The notes under the pieces are model-generated. The model did no database searches. It was not told the origin of the DNA and worked only from the letters and a program-made list of their open reading frames with translations. A DNA stretch of 64,000 bases from the NCBI GenBank assembly GCA_023333565.1, contig JAJKFH010002937.1, forward strand, positions 62,001-126,000. The letters are read 5' to 3'. Positions 11,361 to 22,029 of the stretch are shown here, in pieces. The DNA comes from Puffinus mauretanicus (lineage: Eukaryota > Chordata > Aves > Procellariiformes > Procellariidae). Each line of letters starts with the position of its first letter. Position 1 is the first letter of the stretch. A program made the translations under genes and the position numbers.

Positions 11361-14300
11361 AATCACACCCTTGCGCACACAGACGCACACGCACGCTCCA
11401 GCAAGGCTGCCCGTGGTGAACAACAAAACCCCACGAAACAGCGGCACAGGAAACAGCCCGTGCTTGCCACTGAAATCGCCCCTTTTTTTATTAGTATTAT
11501 TATTATTTCCTAGTCAGAGCTAGCAGTCTAAATAAAAGCAAGGTCTGAATAGTGTGCGTGGTGTCTGGGCATGTATACAGGGGGATGACGGACCCGTCAG
11601 TCTGCCAAATCCCCGCCTGTCCCTCACACCCACAGTCCTTGAACCTCTCCTGGAAGGTCTGGAGGGAAGAGAGCAAAGACCTGCATCACTTGCAGGTGTT
11701 TTCCAACCGAGCTTTTCATCGGCATTGCAATCCCAGTCGCCCAGCTGGGGCAGAGGACGCCAGCAGACTCTCTCCCTCTGATCTGTAAGCAGAAGCCTCC
11801 ACAGAAAATCATGGTAAGGCCAGCCCAAGGGAAGCGAATGGACACATACAACCCAGTGAGCTAGGCTGGCTTCCCACGTTTCAGCCTCATCAAGCCCGTA
11901 ACAAGTGGCTGCACAGTGGTGGTGAGAGCCGACCTCTGCTTTTGCCAGGATTGGCAAGTTTCATCATCACACATTTATCCCCCCACAGCTCCTTCCTCTC
12001 TCGGTATAAATACTGCTCTGTTTCCTCCAGGACAAAATGAAGCGACGACTCGCCCCAGCTCCCACCCACCCTCATCAGCACTGCCTAGGCTCCAGGCTCA
12101 CCAGGAGTGCTTTCACAGCCCCTGCACGGGCTTTTCCCATCATTTCCATGCCAGAACCTCCAGTTCTGTTTACGAGGGATGCAGAAATGGCGTAACAAAT
12201 TTTGCAGGAGCCTCCTCCCGGTGCCAGCGTTGCACGCCCATCCTGACTGCTGCACCGCAGCCAGCCGCGCAGGCATCTCCTCCCCGAAACAGCATCTCCC
12301 CCGGCTGCCTCCAACTTCTCCTCTCCCAGCCCTCCTCCTCCTGCTCCTCCTCCCCCTGGAGCAGCCCCTCGCTTGCTCCTCTCCAGCCCTTCCCGTGGAT
12401 TCATGCAGGGTGCTTCTCCTCTCCCCCTCCTTCCTTCCCTCTCCTCCCTGCGGCTCCTCTCACCCCAGCACGAACTGACTGGTCGCCCTGCTGCTCTGTC
12501 AGCAGCCTCCACCGTCCTACGCGCAACACTAAAAAAAGGGGCACGCAATTGAAATAAAGTGTAACACACCCCATTAAAATAAAGCATAACACATCCCACC
12601 CTGGTGAAAAAAGCAGTTTGCTTTTTGCAAACCCAGTACATAATCACTTTATGCTGCTCAACTGTCACAAGATAATGCTAAGACACGCTGCTTCTCAGGA
12701 CAGGAACTGGACACATTCACGCCCAACCATAACAATTTCAGCCACAGGAGGAGGGAAAATGGACGATCCTCCACCACAGTGGCCCCACTGCTTCCACTGA
12801 AGCACCTGGCATGGGTAAGCAGGGAAGAAAACACAACAGTAGCACAGTCAAGCATTTCCCTACGGAGAAATATGAAGCAAAAGTATGAAGGCACACTGGG
12901 AATGTGCATGAAGTTTACATCTACCCAGATGAAAGCCAACAGAGAAAGCCATGGAGTTTGCTGTGTTTTATGGTGTTGCAAAGTCAAAGCTGAACAAATC
13001 CATATCAACCCATAAAATCCTGAATTTCAGGCCACTTTCAAAGCTGGACACAAACACACATTCTTCGTTTTCCAAAAGACTTTCACTTTTCCTGTTGGTG
13101 TCCCTGGGACCCATGGGGATCAGGAGTCTTCTGTTTTCCGTTTTGGGGGTGACAACCTTCCCCACAATGCTGAGTTCCCTGTCAAATCCCCAAGGTGGAA
13201 CTTACCTCATCAAAAAAACGCAAATACACAAACATATTTTTCCAAAGCTTTTGTTTCATTTCTTCACCTGTACCCAAGACTGGAATGGGAAGGGCCACAA
13301 TACGGCAAGACAGTTTTCAATATGATGTGTTTATGGAAAAGCCAGAAATATAAGGACAAATATTGTTCTAGGAAGATTTACGAAGCACTTTCCAGTTACA
13401 AGTCCTCGGAGGCATGGGGTTAGGGAGGCAGCTGGTACCGAACTCCGCGGGGAACAACCCACGCTCTGACAGAGGGCAATGCGGCTCCCCCGGGCTTGAA
13501 TCCCTGAACCAGAGTGTTTTGTGCAGCAAACAAGATGTGCCAGGGAGGGCTCTGGGGGACGCAGAGGTGTGGAGACCCTCCTTCCCCTCCACGTGCGCTG
13601 CAGGCATGCTTGGTGTGAATGGAAACCCGTGGCAGGGGAAAATCTGGGGAGTGATGCGGTGCTTTCTTTGATGTGACATTCACTAGGGATTAACGGGCAC
13701 TGAACCCCACTCATTTCGTGGGGTGAATCTTGAGCTGTTTTTCCCCTTTGCTAATTAGCTGAGACCGGCTCACAACGAAACCCGACCAGCAGCAGGTCCG
13801 GAGTCTGGAGGCTTCGGGACAAGGCGCTGGAGACCGGGGCAGGACAGCAGCACCCACCTCGGAGACACCCGCTTCCGCATCGGAACACCCCATCCTACCC
13901 TGCGGGCCCGCAGGGCAGGGAAACGGGCTCCTCGGCTTCAGAAAAAAACCTAGAAACATCAGAACTTGTCTGCACATGGGTATAGAAAATGAAGCAAAAC
14001 ATAGGCAGGCTGACCAACAAGTGTGGTATCTATAGGGTACCTATAGGGTGCTGGTTCCAGGTAAAGAGAGTCTGTCTGATGACACCCACAGCCTGCCGCT
14101 GCTGGAGGCTCTGCACCTCCTCGCTATCGTGAAAGGCTCCAGCGAGGAGCCTTCTACACGGAAAAATCATCAAAGATGACAGGTTTCAGTGAAACATTTC
14201 AGTTTTTATCAAAACATTCTCTGTTGGAAAGACAGGTTCAGCCAGAACGCTGCTGTTGTAATAATCATCATTTTGCCGCTGAAACGTCAGCTGCGCTGGA

Positions 14301-15467
14301 GACGCCCGGGCACTGCACATGCAGTAAAACATCACAACGAGAAAACAGCGTCAGACAACCAGAAGGAACACACTGCAGGTGTGACCCACGCATCTCTCCC
14401 ACCCCGACAGCCACCCCGGCTTTTATGCCAGAAGGGTATTTGGGGTTGTAATTTTCTCCACAGTCACAAGAACCAGAGCGCAACCGTTTGCCTGAACAAG
14501 AACACAGATGCGGGGTCTGTGCCTTCAGCAAAAACTCCCACTGGTGTGCAGCCTCACAAATTGGCAGTGCTTGAAAACCACTCATCAGGCACATAATCTG
14601 ATGACAATTTCTTGTGTGCCTTAATTTTAACCGTTACTTAATCACGTGTTTTAATTATTTAGAGAGGTCCTAATAACTTATTTAGAGAGGTCAAACACCC
14701 TTAGCCAAACACAGCATCTGACGAGTGCAGTTCCCCTGCCTGGCTCCCATTTCGGAAAGGCACCCACTGCCTCCAGCACCTTGTTCTCCCCCAGCCCTCT
14801 GGGTTTGTCTCTGAACGTGCCTGGTCTGGACTGACTCAGACCTCAGGTCAGCTCTGAGTCTGGAGGGGACTTCTGCAGCACAGAGAATGAGCAGAGGAAA
14901 CCCCTGCCCCTCTAATTCAAAGCCCTTATTCAATTATATTTTCAAGGTGAGAGGAGCAGGGCTGAAACCATCCCCCTACATGTTAAGCTGCTCTCTTAGT
15001 GTAAGAGTTTCCTTCCTTTCAGACCTAACTATTTTTTTCATTTCAGTAAATTCTGCTGCCACCAGATTTTTAAGCAGCCACTATTCATATGAGCAGAGAG
15101 GAATTTTGAAACTAGCCCTTTTTTCTGGAAGTGGCTTAGCTGCACAATTGCTTTTTGTCATAGAACCACTTCTGTAGGTTGTTTCATTCAATCCCTTCCT
15201 AAAAAACGGCAACCCAAAGCTACGGCATTCTTCTGAAAACCCAGCATCTGCATTGAGCAAGCTGCTTAGGCTCCTGGGTGCTTCATCCCAGATTCCTATC
15301 TCTCCATCTCATCCCAGATATCCCAGGCTGTCCATCTCACACTGCACACTGTGTGAACCAGATGCTGCTCTCTCACCCCAACCACGCTTTTCACATTTTC
15401 CATTGCAACCATACTAAAGTTTCCCTAAGTCACATCGCTAACAGCTGGAATGAACAGCAGGTAAAAT
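11361..15467. other. Intron 6 sub-region, no gene seen
   Basis: Ordinary intronic sequence. A pyrimidine-rich tract with many CTCCT runs lies at about 12295-12475. A short ATT-type run lies at 11487-11506. A 15-bp perfect direct repeat lies at 14655-14692. The open frames here (up to 213 codons) look like composition artefacts. Confidence 0.6.
14655..14692. repeat. 15-bp direct repeat, 8-bp spacer
   Basis: TTATTTAGAGAGGTC occurs at 14655-14669 and again, identically, at 14678-14692, so the period is 23 bp. The second copy reads on into AGGTCA, a nuclear-receptor half-site sequence; the first reads AGGTCC. It could be a small tandem duplication or a paired binding site. Confidence 0.75.
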
Positions 15468-15755
15468 AATCCAGGTTGGAAGGAAGCTCCAGAGGTCCCT
15501 CAAAGCAGGGCCAGCTACAGGGCCAGGCCAGGTTGCTCAGGGCTTTATCCAGCTGGGTCCTGAAAACCACCACAGATGGTGACTGCGCAACTTCTGAGGA
15601 CAACCTCTGCCCTGCCTGACTGTCCTCGGGGGGAAGAAGTGCTCCCTTGGACCCTGTGTCAGCTCATGCCCCTGTCTCTTGTACTCCCGCCGTGCACTGC
15701 CATCAAGAGTTCGGCTCCTTCTAGGATGCTTTAGCACATTGAGATCTCCAGGCAT
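15468..15755 (-). mobile_element. CR1 LINE 3' end (old, diverged)
   Basis: On the plus strand the segment opens with CCAGGTTGGAAGGAAGCTCC, continues with CAGGTTGCTCAGGGCTTTAT and a TCCAGCTGGGTCCTGAAAAC stretch, and ends near GAGATCTCCAGG. These are reverse-complement or sense remnants of the CR1 3' region in its usual order. There is no recognisable 8-bp tail and divergence is high, so this is an older subfamily than the copy at 4090. Confidence 0.75.
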
Positions 15756-17000
15756 CCACTAGCTGTGTAGGGAGCATACTTTGAGAAACCCATCTTTGTT
15801 GATTAAAGTGATGGACAGATTTAGAGAAAGCCTACCGAATGAGTGTAAAACAGCAGTGATTTCCAAACCAAAGGGTGGAAATTGTATTTGAAACTATTCA
15901 AAGCCTGCGGGATACAGACATTTACTAGGGACTAAGGAAAGAAGTCTTGTTCCGTTCTTCAAATGCCGGTGCAAGCCCTTCCCCTCAAATATAACATGAG
16001 CAGGCCTATGAAATAAATAAATCATCGGGCAAGTGTGTTTACTTACAGAGTTGCCTCCCCCTCTGTTGCAGGGCTAACACACACATAAGGAGGTCAGTCA
16101 ATTTTGCTATGACATAATCTTGCCATACGAGTGCCATTACATGACGTCGTCTTTTTCCACAGAGAAGACCAGCTTCAGAACAATTCCAGATCTGTTTTCC
16201 TATGCAAGTGGAGCATCACATACATACACACTGTAAAGTGCATGGATGACTCCCCTATTATTTTTCAAAGGGACAAAGACTACATGAGCAATTATAATTC
16301 TACTCATCTTACTCATATATTACACTTTGATGTGATATTGAAAATCTGACGGGTGGCCAGTAAATCACAGCTCTGCTTCAGCTCTCGGGCAGAGTCCACT
16401 GTTTGACTGGCTACTGTCTGTGACTTTTTCTGTAATGACAGACTTTCCATTAGCTGTCTGCTGGTGACATGAAAACTTGGAAGGAAGACTCCACTGAAGA
16501 CAAAGATGTGGGTTTTTAGTTAAAACTTGCTAATGTGATAGACCTGGTTTATCTCTCTGAACTGAAAAAAAATTAGCTATTTATCACAAAACACACGATG
16601 AACAAAGAGATACAATTACTCAAAGCCAGCTCCCAAATTGCAAGGAAATGTGGACACTTCTGGCAAGATAACAAGAGGGGAAAGCTTTTGTTAAATTTCC
16701 CACCTCTCTACCACACTTACGGAAGCCGTGCGAATCTCCTGGCGGAGATCACCCACTGCCTTTGCAGGACTTTGTGTTCCGTTGTCGTCACTAAGGTCCG
16801 GGTGTAAAGCTGGTGTAAAGCACTGAGATGAAACTTGGTGACTGGCAAAGCATCCCCTGCCAGCGTTACCCAACAGAAACGGTGCTAAGGTTGCAATTTC
16901 CAAATGCTGTTTCCCCAGACCCTTGGGGAAAAAGCACACCACACTCCTCCTCGAGGGCATTTCAGACCCTGAAGAGCCCCCAGCCATGCCTGAACTCTAG
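15756..17000. other. Intron 6 sub-region, no gene seen
   Basis: AT-rich intronic sequence with no recognised repeat, no long open frame with a known domain, and no RNA gene. Confidence 0.55.
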
Positions 17001-17004
17001 GGAG

Positions 17005-17240
17005 CTGGTCCGCCATCGCAGGCACTGGACCTCGGCTCCCGCGGGCTCAGCCACGCGTCGCCAGGACGCCGGGGCCAGCAGCCGGTGACACGCCGGCCAC
17101 GGAGCCCCCGGCGCTGCCAGCCACGCCGCACATCACCGACACCCCCTCCACACGAGCCGGCGCGCAACCTGGGGAGCCTGCCCGGGGCGAAAATCCCCCA
17201 CTGCGTCCGTACAGGGCAAAGAGGAAGGAGATGTCGGAGC
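17005..17240. promoter_or_regulatory. Intronic CpG island
   Basis: By eye about 30 CpG dinucleotides in roughly 230 bp of about 70% GC, which puts the observed/expected ratio near 1. This is the densest CpG patch in intron 6. There is no coding similarity. It could be an orphan CpG island acting as enhancer or internal promoter, or simply a GC-rich avian intron segment. The counts are approximate. Confidence 0.45.
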
Positions 17241-19735
17241 TCCAGAGGCAGCAAGGCTGGCCTTTCCGTCAACTCGGGAATTTGTATTTTCACATATCTG
17301 AGAGCAGTCAGGAGGGAAAAAGGGGCTGTTAAAAACCAGGAATGCACTGCAATTCCTGAAGGCGTTATCTACCTTGGTAATTTGGGATTCCCTCTCCCTG
17401 CTGGGGCAAGGGGAGGAGGCGACAAGGACTCCTCCGGGTCAGAGGCCAGACGTGGTCCCCAGGCAAAGCCATGCGCGCAGGGGACAACCCCCAGCAGGCC
17501 TGACGCGGCAGACTCGGAGGGCAGCAGCATCAGCACAAACCCAGGCCATGGCTGGGGCTTCTCCAATGAAGAAACGGGCTCGGGGAGGGCTCTAGTCTTT
17601 CAAAGGCACCCTGAAACCCCTGGGACCGGCCCTGCTGCTCTGCCCCCGCTTGGTTTCTTCGCACTGATTTGGCCGCACGTTGCTGGGAGGAGAGGGAAGA
17701 AGCAGGCATGGCCCAGTAGCTCTTTTTGTTCTGTTTTTTGGTCTGTTTCTTCAGACTGACTCGCTGCAGCCTGGTTGAGACAGAGAGGACAAGAGACAGC
17801 TGTGGGCTTCCTTACATGACAACAAGTAACTCTACACTTTTCCAGCACAGCAGGGTCAGTGCAGTAAACCCCGGCTCCATCCTCCGGCAGCAGCTTCTCT
17901 TTGGCAGGGCAGCGCTGCCGGGGCATTGCACGCTGGGCACTGCAGACCCCTGGAAACGCTCCCCATTGTCTCTTGGAAAATTTTGCAGGAGAAATCCTGA
18001 CCCCAGGCTGCCCATTGCTTCCAGACAAAGCGAGAAAACCGGCCACCACCTGCTCCCCATGGGGAGGGACCCACAGGAAGGGGCATCGAGATCAGGTGGG
18101 AGCACAGGGTACTCCCAGGTCTGCCAGGGCGCGAGAGCGGGCATCCCTTGGGTTATCCCAGCCGCGTTTCTTCCAACCCGTTTTGCTTACTCAAAGACTG
18201 GATGTTTCAGTTCCAGCCCCTGCTCACACAGACACCGCCGGGTGTCCATGTAAGCTGCAGGGTGCTCTTTGCAAAGATGATGCTGATGCAGAGAGACGTC
18301 AGCACGATACACGGCTCCTGTCATGGTGCTTCCCCAGAAAACTCCCCACCAGCGCAGCCCCTCTGTCACACAAAATACCAGGTGTCATACAACACAGTCT
18401 GTGTCTGACACCCAACACGACATGTCACAACAAGGTGGCACACACGGGGAATTCTGTGCAGCCTTCAGAAGCTCATGCACAGAAGACCGCTTGTAGGGAG
18501 GGCAGAAAGACAAGGATGTGAATGGGAGGTGTTGGCCCAAGCAGCTGTGCTTTCTGCTGCTATTCTAAAAGAAAAGGCTTTCTACTCATAAAAAGCGATT
18601 TTCAGCAGGAAGAAACGCTGTGGCAGGTTTCTTTTCTCCTTCTTGACCCTCAAACAGAGCAGAGCCAAAAGGGAAGGTGGTGCATCCCCTTCCCCAGCAG
18701 CACAATGGAAGGACGGAGGGCTCAGACACGGGACTCTGTCCCGAGGAGGCTTCAGCCTCTCTGCGGCAGCATGGAGAAGACACTGCATATGGTTGCTCCC
18801 TCCTGATCTACACTGCAGGTGAAACTGCTTTCCTCTCCCCAGCCATTACTTGTCTTCTTCACCCGGACAGCAAGACCAGGGACATCACTCTCCCCTAGAC
18901 AGCCAGTGCACAAACTCTTAGCCCCATGTTGCCTGTTGGGTCCTCCCAGTACCATTGCAAATAAGCAATAACCACGGTGATGGTGAACAGGAATAGGGAC
19001 CCTACACAAAGTCTCACGTGCTGAAGGCTCAGCCTCCAGAAGCCAAGGGCAGTTCAGAGCTCTGAGCTCCCCGGAGCATCTAGGGGATCCTGGCAGATAG
19101 AGGAGCTCTACCCGACACCTCTGCAGAATAACCCTGTTATTTCACCAGGAGCTGATGGCTCCCTGTGAACCGGAGGTTGTGGTTAGCAGCAGGGCTTGAA
19201 GGGCTTTGTGCACGGAGCAGCTCTTGAACAGCCACCTCATGCAGGGAAAATGGGGGTAAGCGCAACTGTTGTCTCCAAAGAGCTGGTGCTCCTTCCCAGC
19301 AAAATGCCCTGTGTTATGGCTGAGCACTGATCCTCTCCAGTCTTCTCTTAACCTCTTTAAATTTTGCCATTATTTAAAGGCACTACTCAGCAAGAAAAAA
19401 TATTACCAGCCTGAGATCTCCTTCTGAGTCGCCTCTGACTCCCTCAAAGGACACTCTCTGCCTGTGCTAATAATCACCAGCTGGCAGAGATGGGCAGCAC
19501 CAGGAGCGAGTACATCTCCGCAGCACACACGTGCTCCCTGGGATGCAAGCACCCCGTTCCTGCACCACCCGAGAACCCTGTCATGGCTTATCTTGCGGAT
19601 CAGCAGCAACGTCCCACACTCGGGGAATCAACAGAACAACTGCGGCAAAGGGCCAGTGCCGTATCCCACCAAGTGGCAAGAGTACAGCAGGGTCACCTCA
19701 GAGGGGGAGAGCGCCGAAATCCACTCCATCTCCTA
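17241..19735. other. Intron 6 sub-region, no gene seen
   Basis: Mixed-composition intronic sequence. The open frames on both strands at 17.1-18.8 kb have no recognisable domain and overlap one another. I recognise no transposon here. Confidence 0.55.
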
Positions 19736-19737
19736 CA

Positions 19738-19990
19738 CCCGCACACGGGGGCACCGCACGCTGCTCCCGCCCGAGCACGGCAAAGGCAGCCGAGACACGG
19801 CTGTCCTGGCCCACGTTGCAGCCCAGGAGGGGACGTGTTCCAGCCCAGGGTGGTGGGGAAGGAGGGAGCTCCGCACAGCTTCACCCCCCGCAGCCCCCGT
19901 GCGGGGCGGGGGTCACAGGCGCCCGTGCTACCAGCTGCCGTCCCTCCGCCACCCTGCCCGCCCAGACCCCGCGCCCTTTCCATTCGGTAG
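19738..19990. promoter_or_regulatory. Intronic CpG island next to a TAAT-rich block
   Basis: About 25 CpG dinucleotides in 250 bp of roughly 70% GC (counted by eye). The island stops abruptly at about 19990, where a strongly AT-rich block begins. This GC/AT couplet recurs at 40.0-41.1 kb. Confidence 0.4.
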
Positions 19991-19999
19991 GGGTATTGA

Positions 20000-20240
20000 T
20001 CTGCTGGCAGCAATGGGCTGGATAATTAGCCAGGAATTAGGGTTTCTATTACAGCCAGGAGGCTGCCCCAGCTGATTTATCACCTGAATAATTTACTGTG
20101 ATTGAAAGGAAATTAAAATGAACTCCATTTGACAACTGTGCGCTTTTATGGGCTTTAGTGAAGACTCAAAAGCCAAATTAATAGCCTGGTGTTGTTTAAT
20201 AGTCTACTGAGAGTAAATATGGGAAGGTTTTTCCTCTCCT
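20000..20240. promoter_or_regulatory. Candidate conserved non-coding element with homeodomain motifs
   Basis: A compact AT-rich block with several homeodomain-type cores: GGATAATTAGCC (20030), GGAATTAGGG (20043), GAATAATTTACT (20086) and CAAATTAATAGCC (20173). It is complex sequence with no repeats and stops in all frames. The look is that of a deeply conserved developmental enhancer, but conservation is not testable here. Confidence 0.4.
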
Positions 20241-20484
20241 GATGTGCTCTCTTAGGCTGGATTTTAGAGTTGTTTTTTTTCCCCTCCCACCAATAAAGCC
20301 ACAGACTGGATCAGAGGAGGTTTCAGCTTCAAGAGGCGTAGATGTAAAAACCACAGAACCGCCCTTGCTCCCTGCTCCTCTCCGCGCCGCCAGCGCTTGC
20401 CCTCACCTGCCCATTTCTGCAGGCAGAGGGGCTCACACGCCGGCAAAATGGGGGAGAGCAGGCAGCACCCGCTGGCTGCCCCCG

Positions 20485-20570
20485 GCCAGCACTGGCACCG
20501 GCACCAGTACCGGCATCAACACCAGCACCGGCACTGGCACCAGCACTGGCACCGGCACGAGCACCGGCAG
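20485..20570. repeat. GGCACC/GGCACT hexamer-type minisatellite
   Basis: About 14 imperfect 6-bp units alternating CAGCAC, TGGCAC and CGGCAC. The open frame across it would read alternating Ser/Thr/Gly. It is GC-rich and short. Confidence 0.8.
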
Positions 20571-20599
20571 ACAGCGCAGCCCATCCAGCTGCCGACCCT

Positions 20600-21950
20600 G
20601 GCCAGCCACCACTGGCACAGGATGAGGGTCTGGCTGCCGGTGAGGAGGGGGATGCAGGATAGCACGGGGGTAATGCAGCCACCCGCAAACTCGTCCCGCG
20701 CCCTGAGACCCCTGATCACCGTGTCCACCCCCCGCCACCCCAGCAGAGCCGAGGGCACGTTCCGCCGCGGCACAGGCTGCTGAGCCCAGCACAGGCACAC
20801 CTTCTCGCCCAGTTGCCTGCCGGATTCCTGCCGGCACACGAGGAGCTGTCTGCAGGGTGGCAGATCGATGCTGGACTCCACTTTTCCTTTTCCTTTGTCT
20901 TTTTTCTCTCTTCTTTTTTCTCAGTTTTAGCATTTGTCTCTATTTGTCAAGCCGTGTGGTGTTGTCTTGTTTTCCTTTTTAACTTGCTCTTCACTTACCA
21001 CACCCTGTCACACAAGCCATGGGTAAGAGCTTGCATTTACATGCTCAAATCACTTCTGCAGGTGGCAGATCAAGAAAAAATTTGACTCTGGACATTAAAA
21101 TATAGCCATGAGTTAGTACCATAATTTTCACTGTTACTGGACAACATAAAGTTTTGGGAAGATACAAGAAAATATTAGCTCTGCATTTCTCATTGCAAGT
21201 CCCAGGGTATTTCACGAAGATCCTCAGCAGCCACTGTCCACCCAAAGGTAGTGTCCCTCGGGAAAAAACATACTATTCACACAAACAGGAAAATGAGTCA
21301 CACTTCTTGGCTTTAACCAACTTTTTCTGACTTTTCTTTTATCTGACATATTTCTGACTTTTGCCTGTTACTAAGATAAACCCCAACATTGTAAGGAGGA
21401 CTGTACATCTCCACGCTCTCAGGAGCTGCATTCCACCCTCCAGCATGGCTCCTTGCAGTGAAAAACAAACTTTCATCTTTCCAAGCTGGCAACTTCTTGG
21501 CCAGATAAAAGTAACACCTGAAGATTTTCAAAAGGACTTATGCCCCTCTCTTGGTCAGTTCAGAGAACTCCTTCATCACAACTCCCTCTGAAACAGAGGG
21601 CAATTGGGTTTTAACTTCGTGCAATTTTTCCAATTTTTTTCAACTTATTAATAATTTCAAATTTCATCTGCCTGTGCTTACTTCCAGATCCAAACTTATC
21701 TGCACTGCATGTCATGAACACATATATTAGTATACGTTTGCCAGGTTACTGGTTTCTACCTAAGCCCAGAATATCCGCATTTTATCCAGAAATGAATCCG
21801 AGAACCGATACTCGGTTTAGTTCTAGCTAAATGCAATGGGAAAGCATCAGCAAGGGCCTGGGAATTATCTGCTATTAGCAGCAAGCAGTTCTCTTCTAAG
21901 TCGGTGACCTACATAGCGTTGAATCTGGTCACATCATGTTATGCCTCATT
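20600..21950. other. Intron 6 sub-region, no gene seen
   Basis: A GC-rich patch to about 20.85 kb, then a pyrimidine-rich tract (TTTTCCTTTTCC-type, 20878-20930), then AT-rich intron. I recognise no repeat family or gene. Confidence 0.5.
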
Positions 21951-21952
21951 AT

Positions 21953-22023
21953 GGCCCTGATCTAAAGTCTATTGAAGTCAATAGAAATATTCCTCTTGGC
22001 TTCAATGAGTCTTCGATTGGACC
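21953..22023. repeat. Ancient palindromic repeat relic
   Basis: The left arm (GGCCCTGATC ... TCTATTGAAGTCAATAG) and the right arm (CTTGGCTTCAATGAGTC ... GATTGGACCC) are imperfect reverse complements. The motif ATTGAAGTCAAT inside GGCCC ... GGGCC ends resembles the palindromic elements that are common in turtles and crocodiles and survive as old relics in birds. I cannot name the family with certainty. Confidence 0.5.
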
Positions 22024-22029
22024 CATGTG

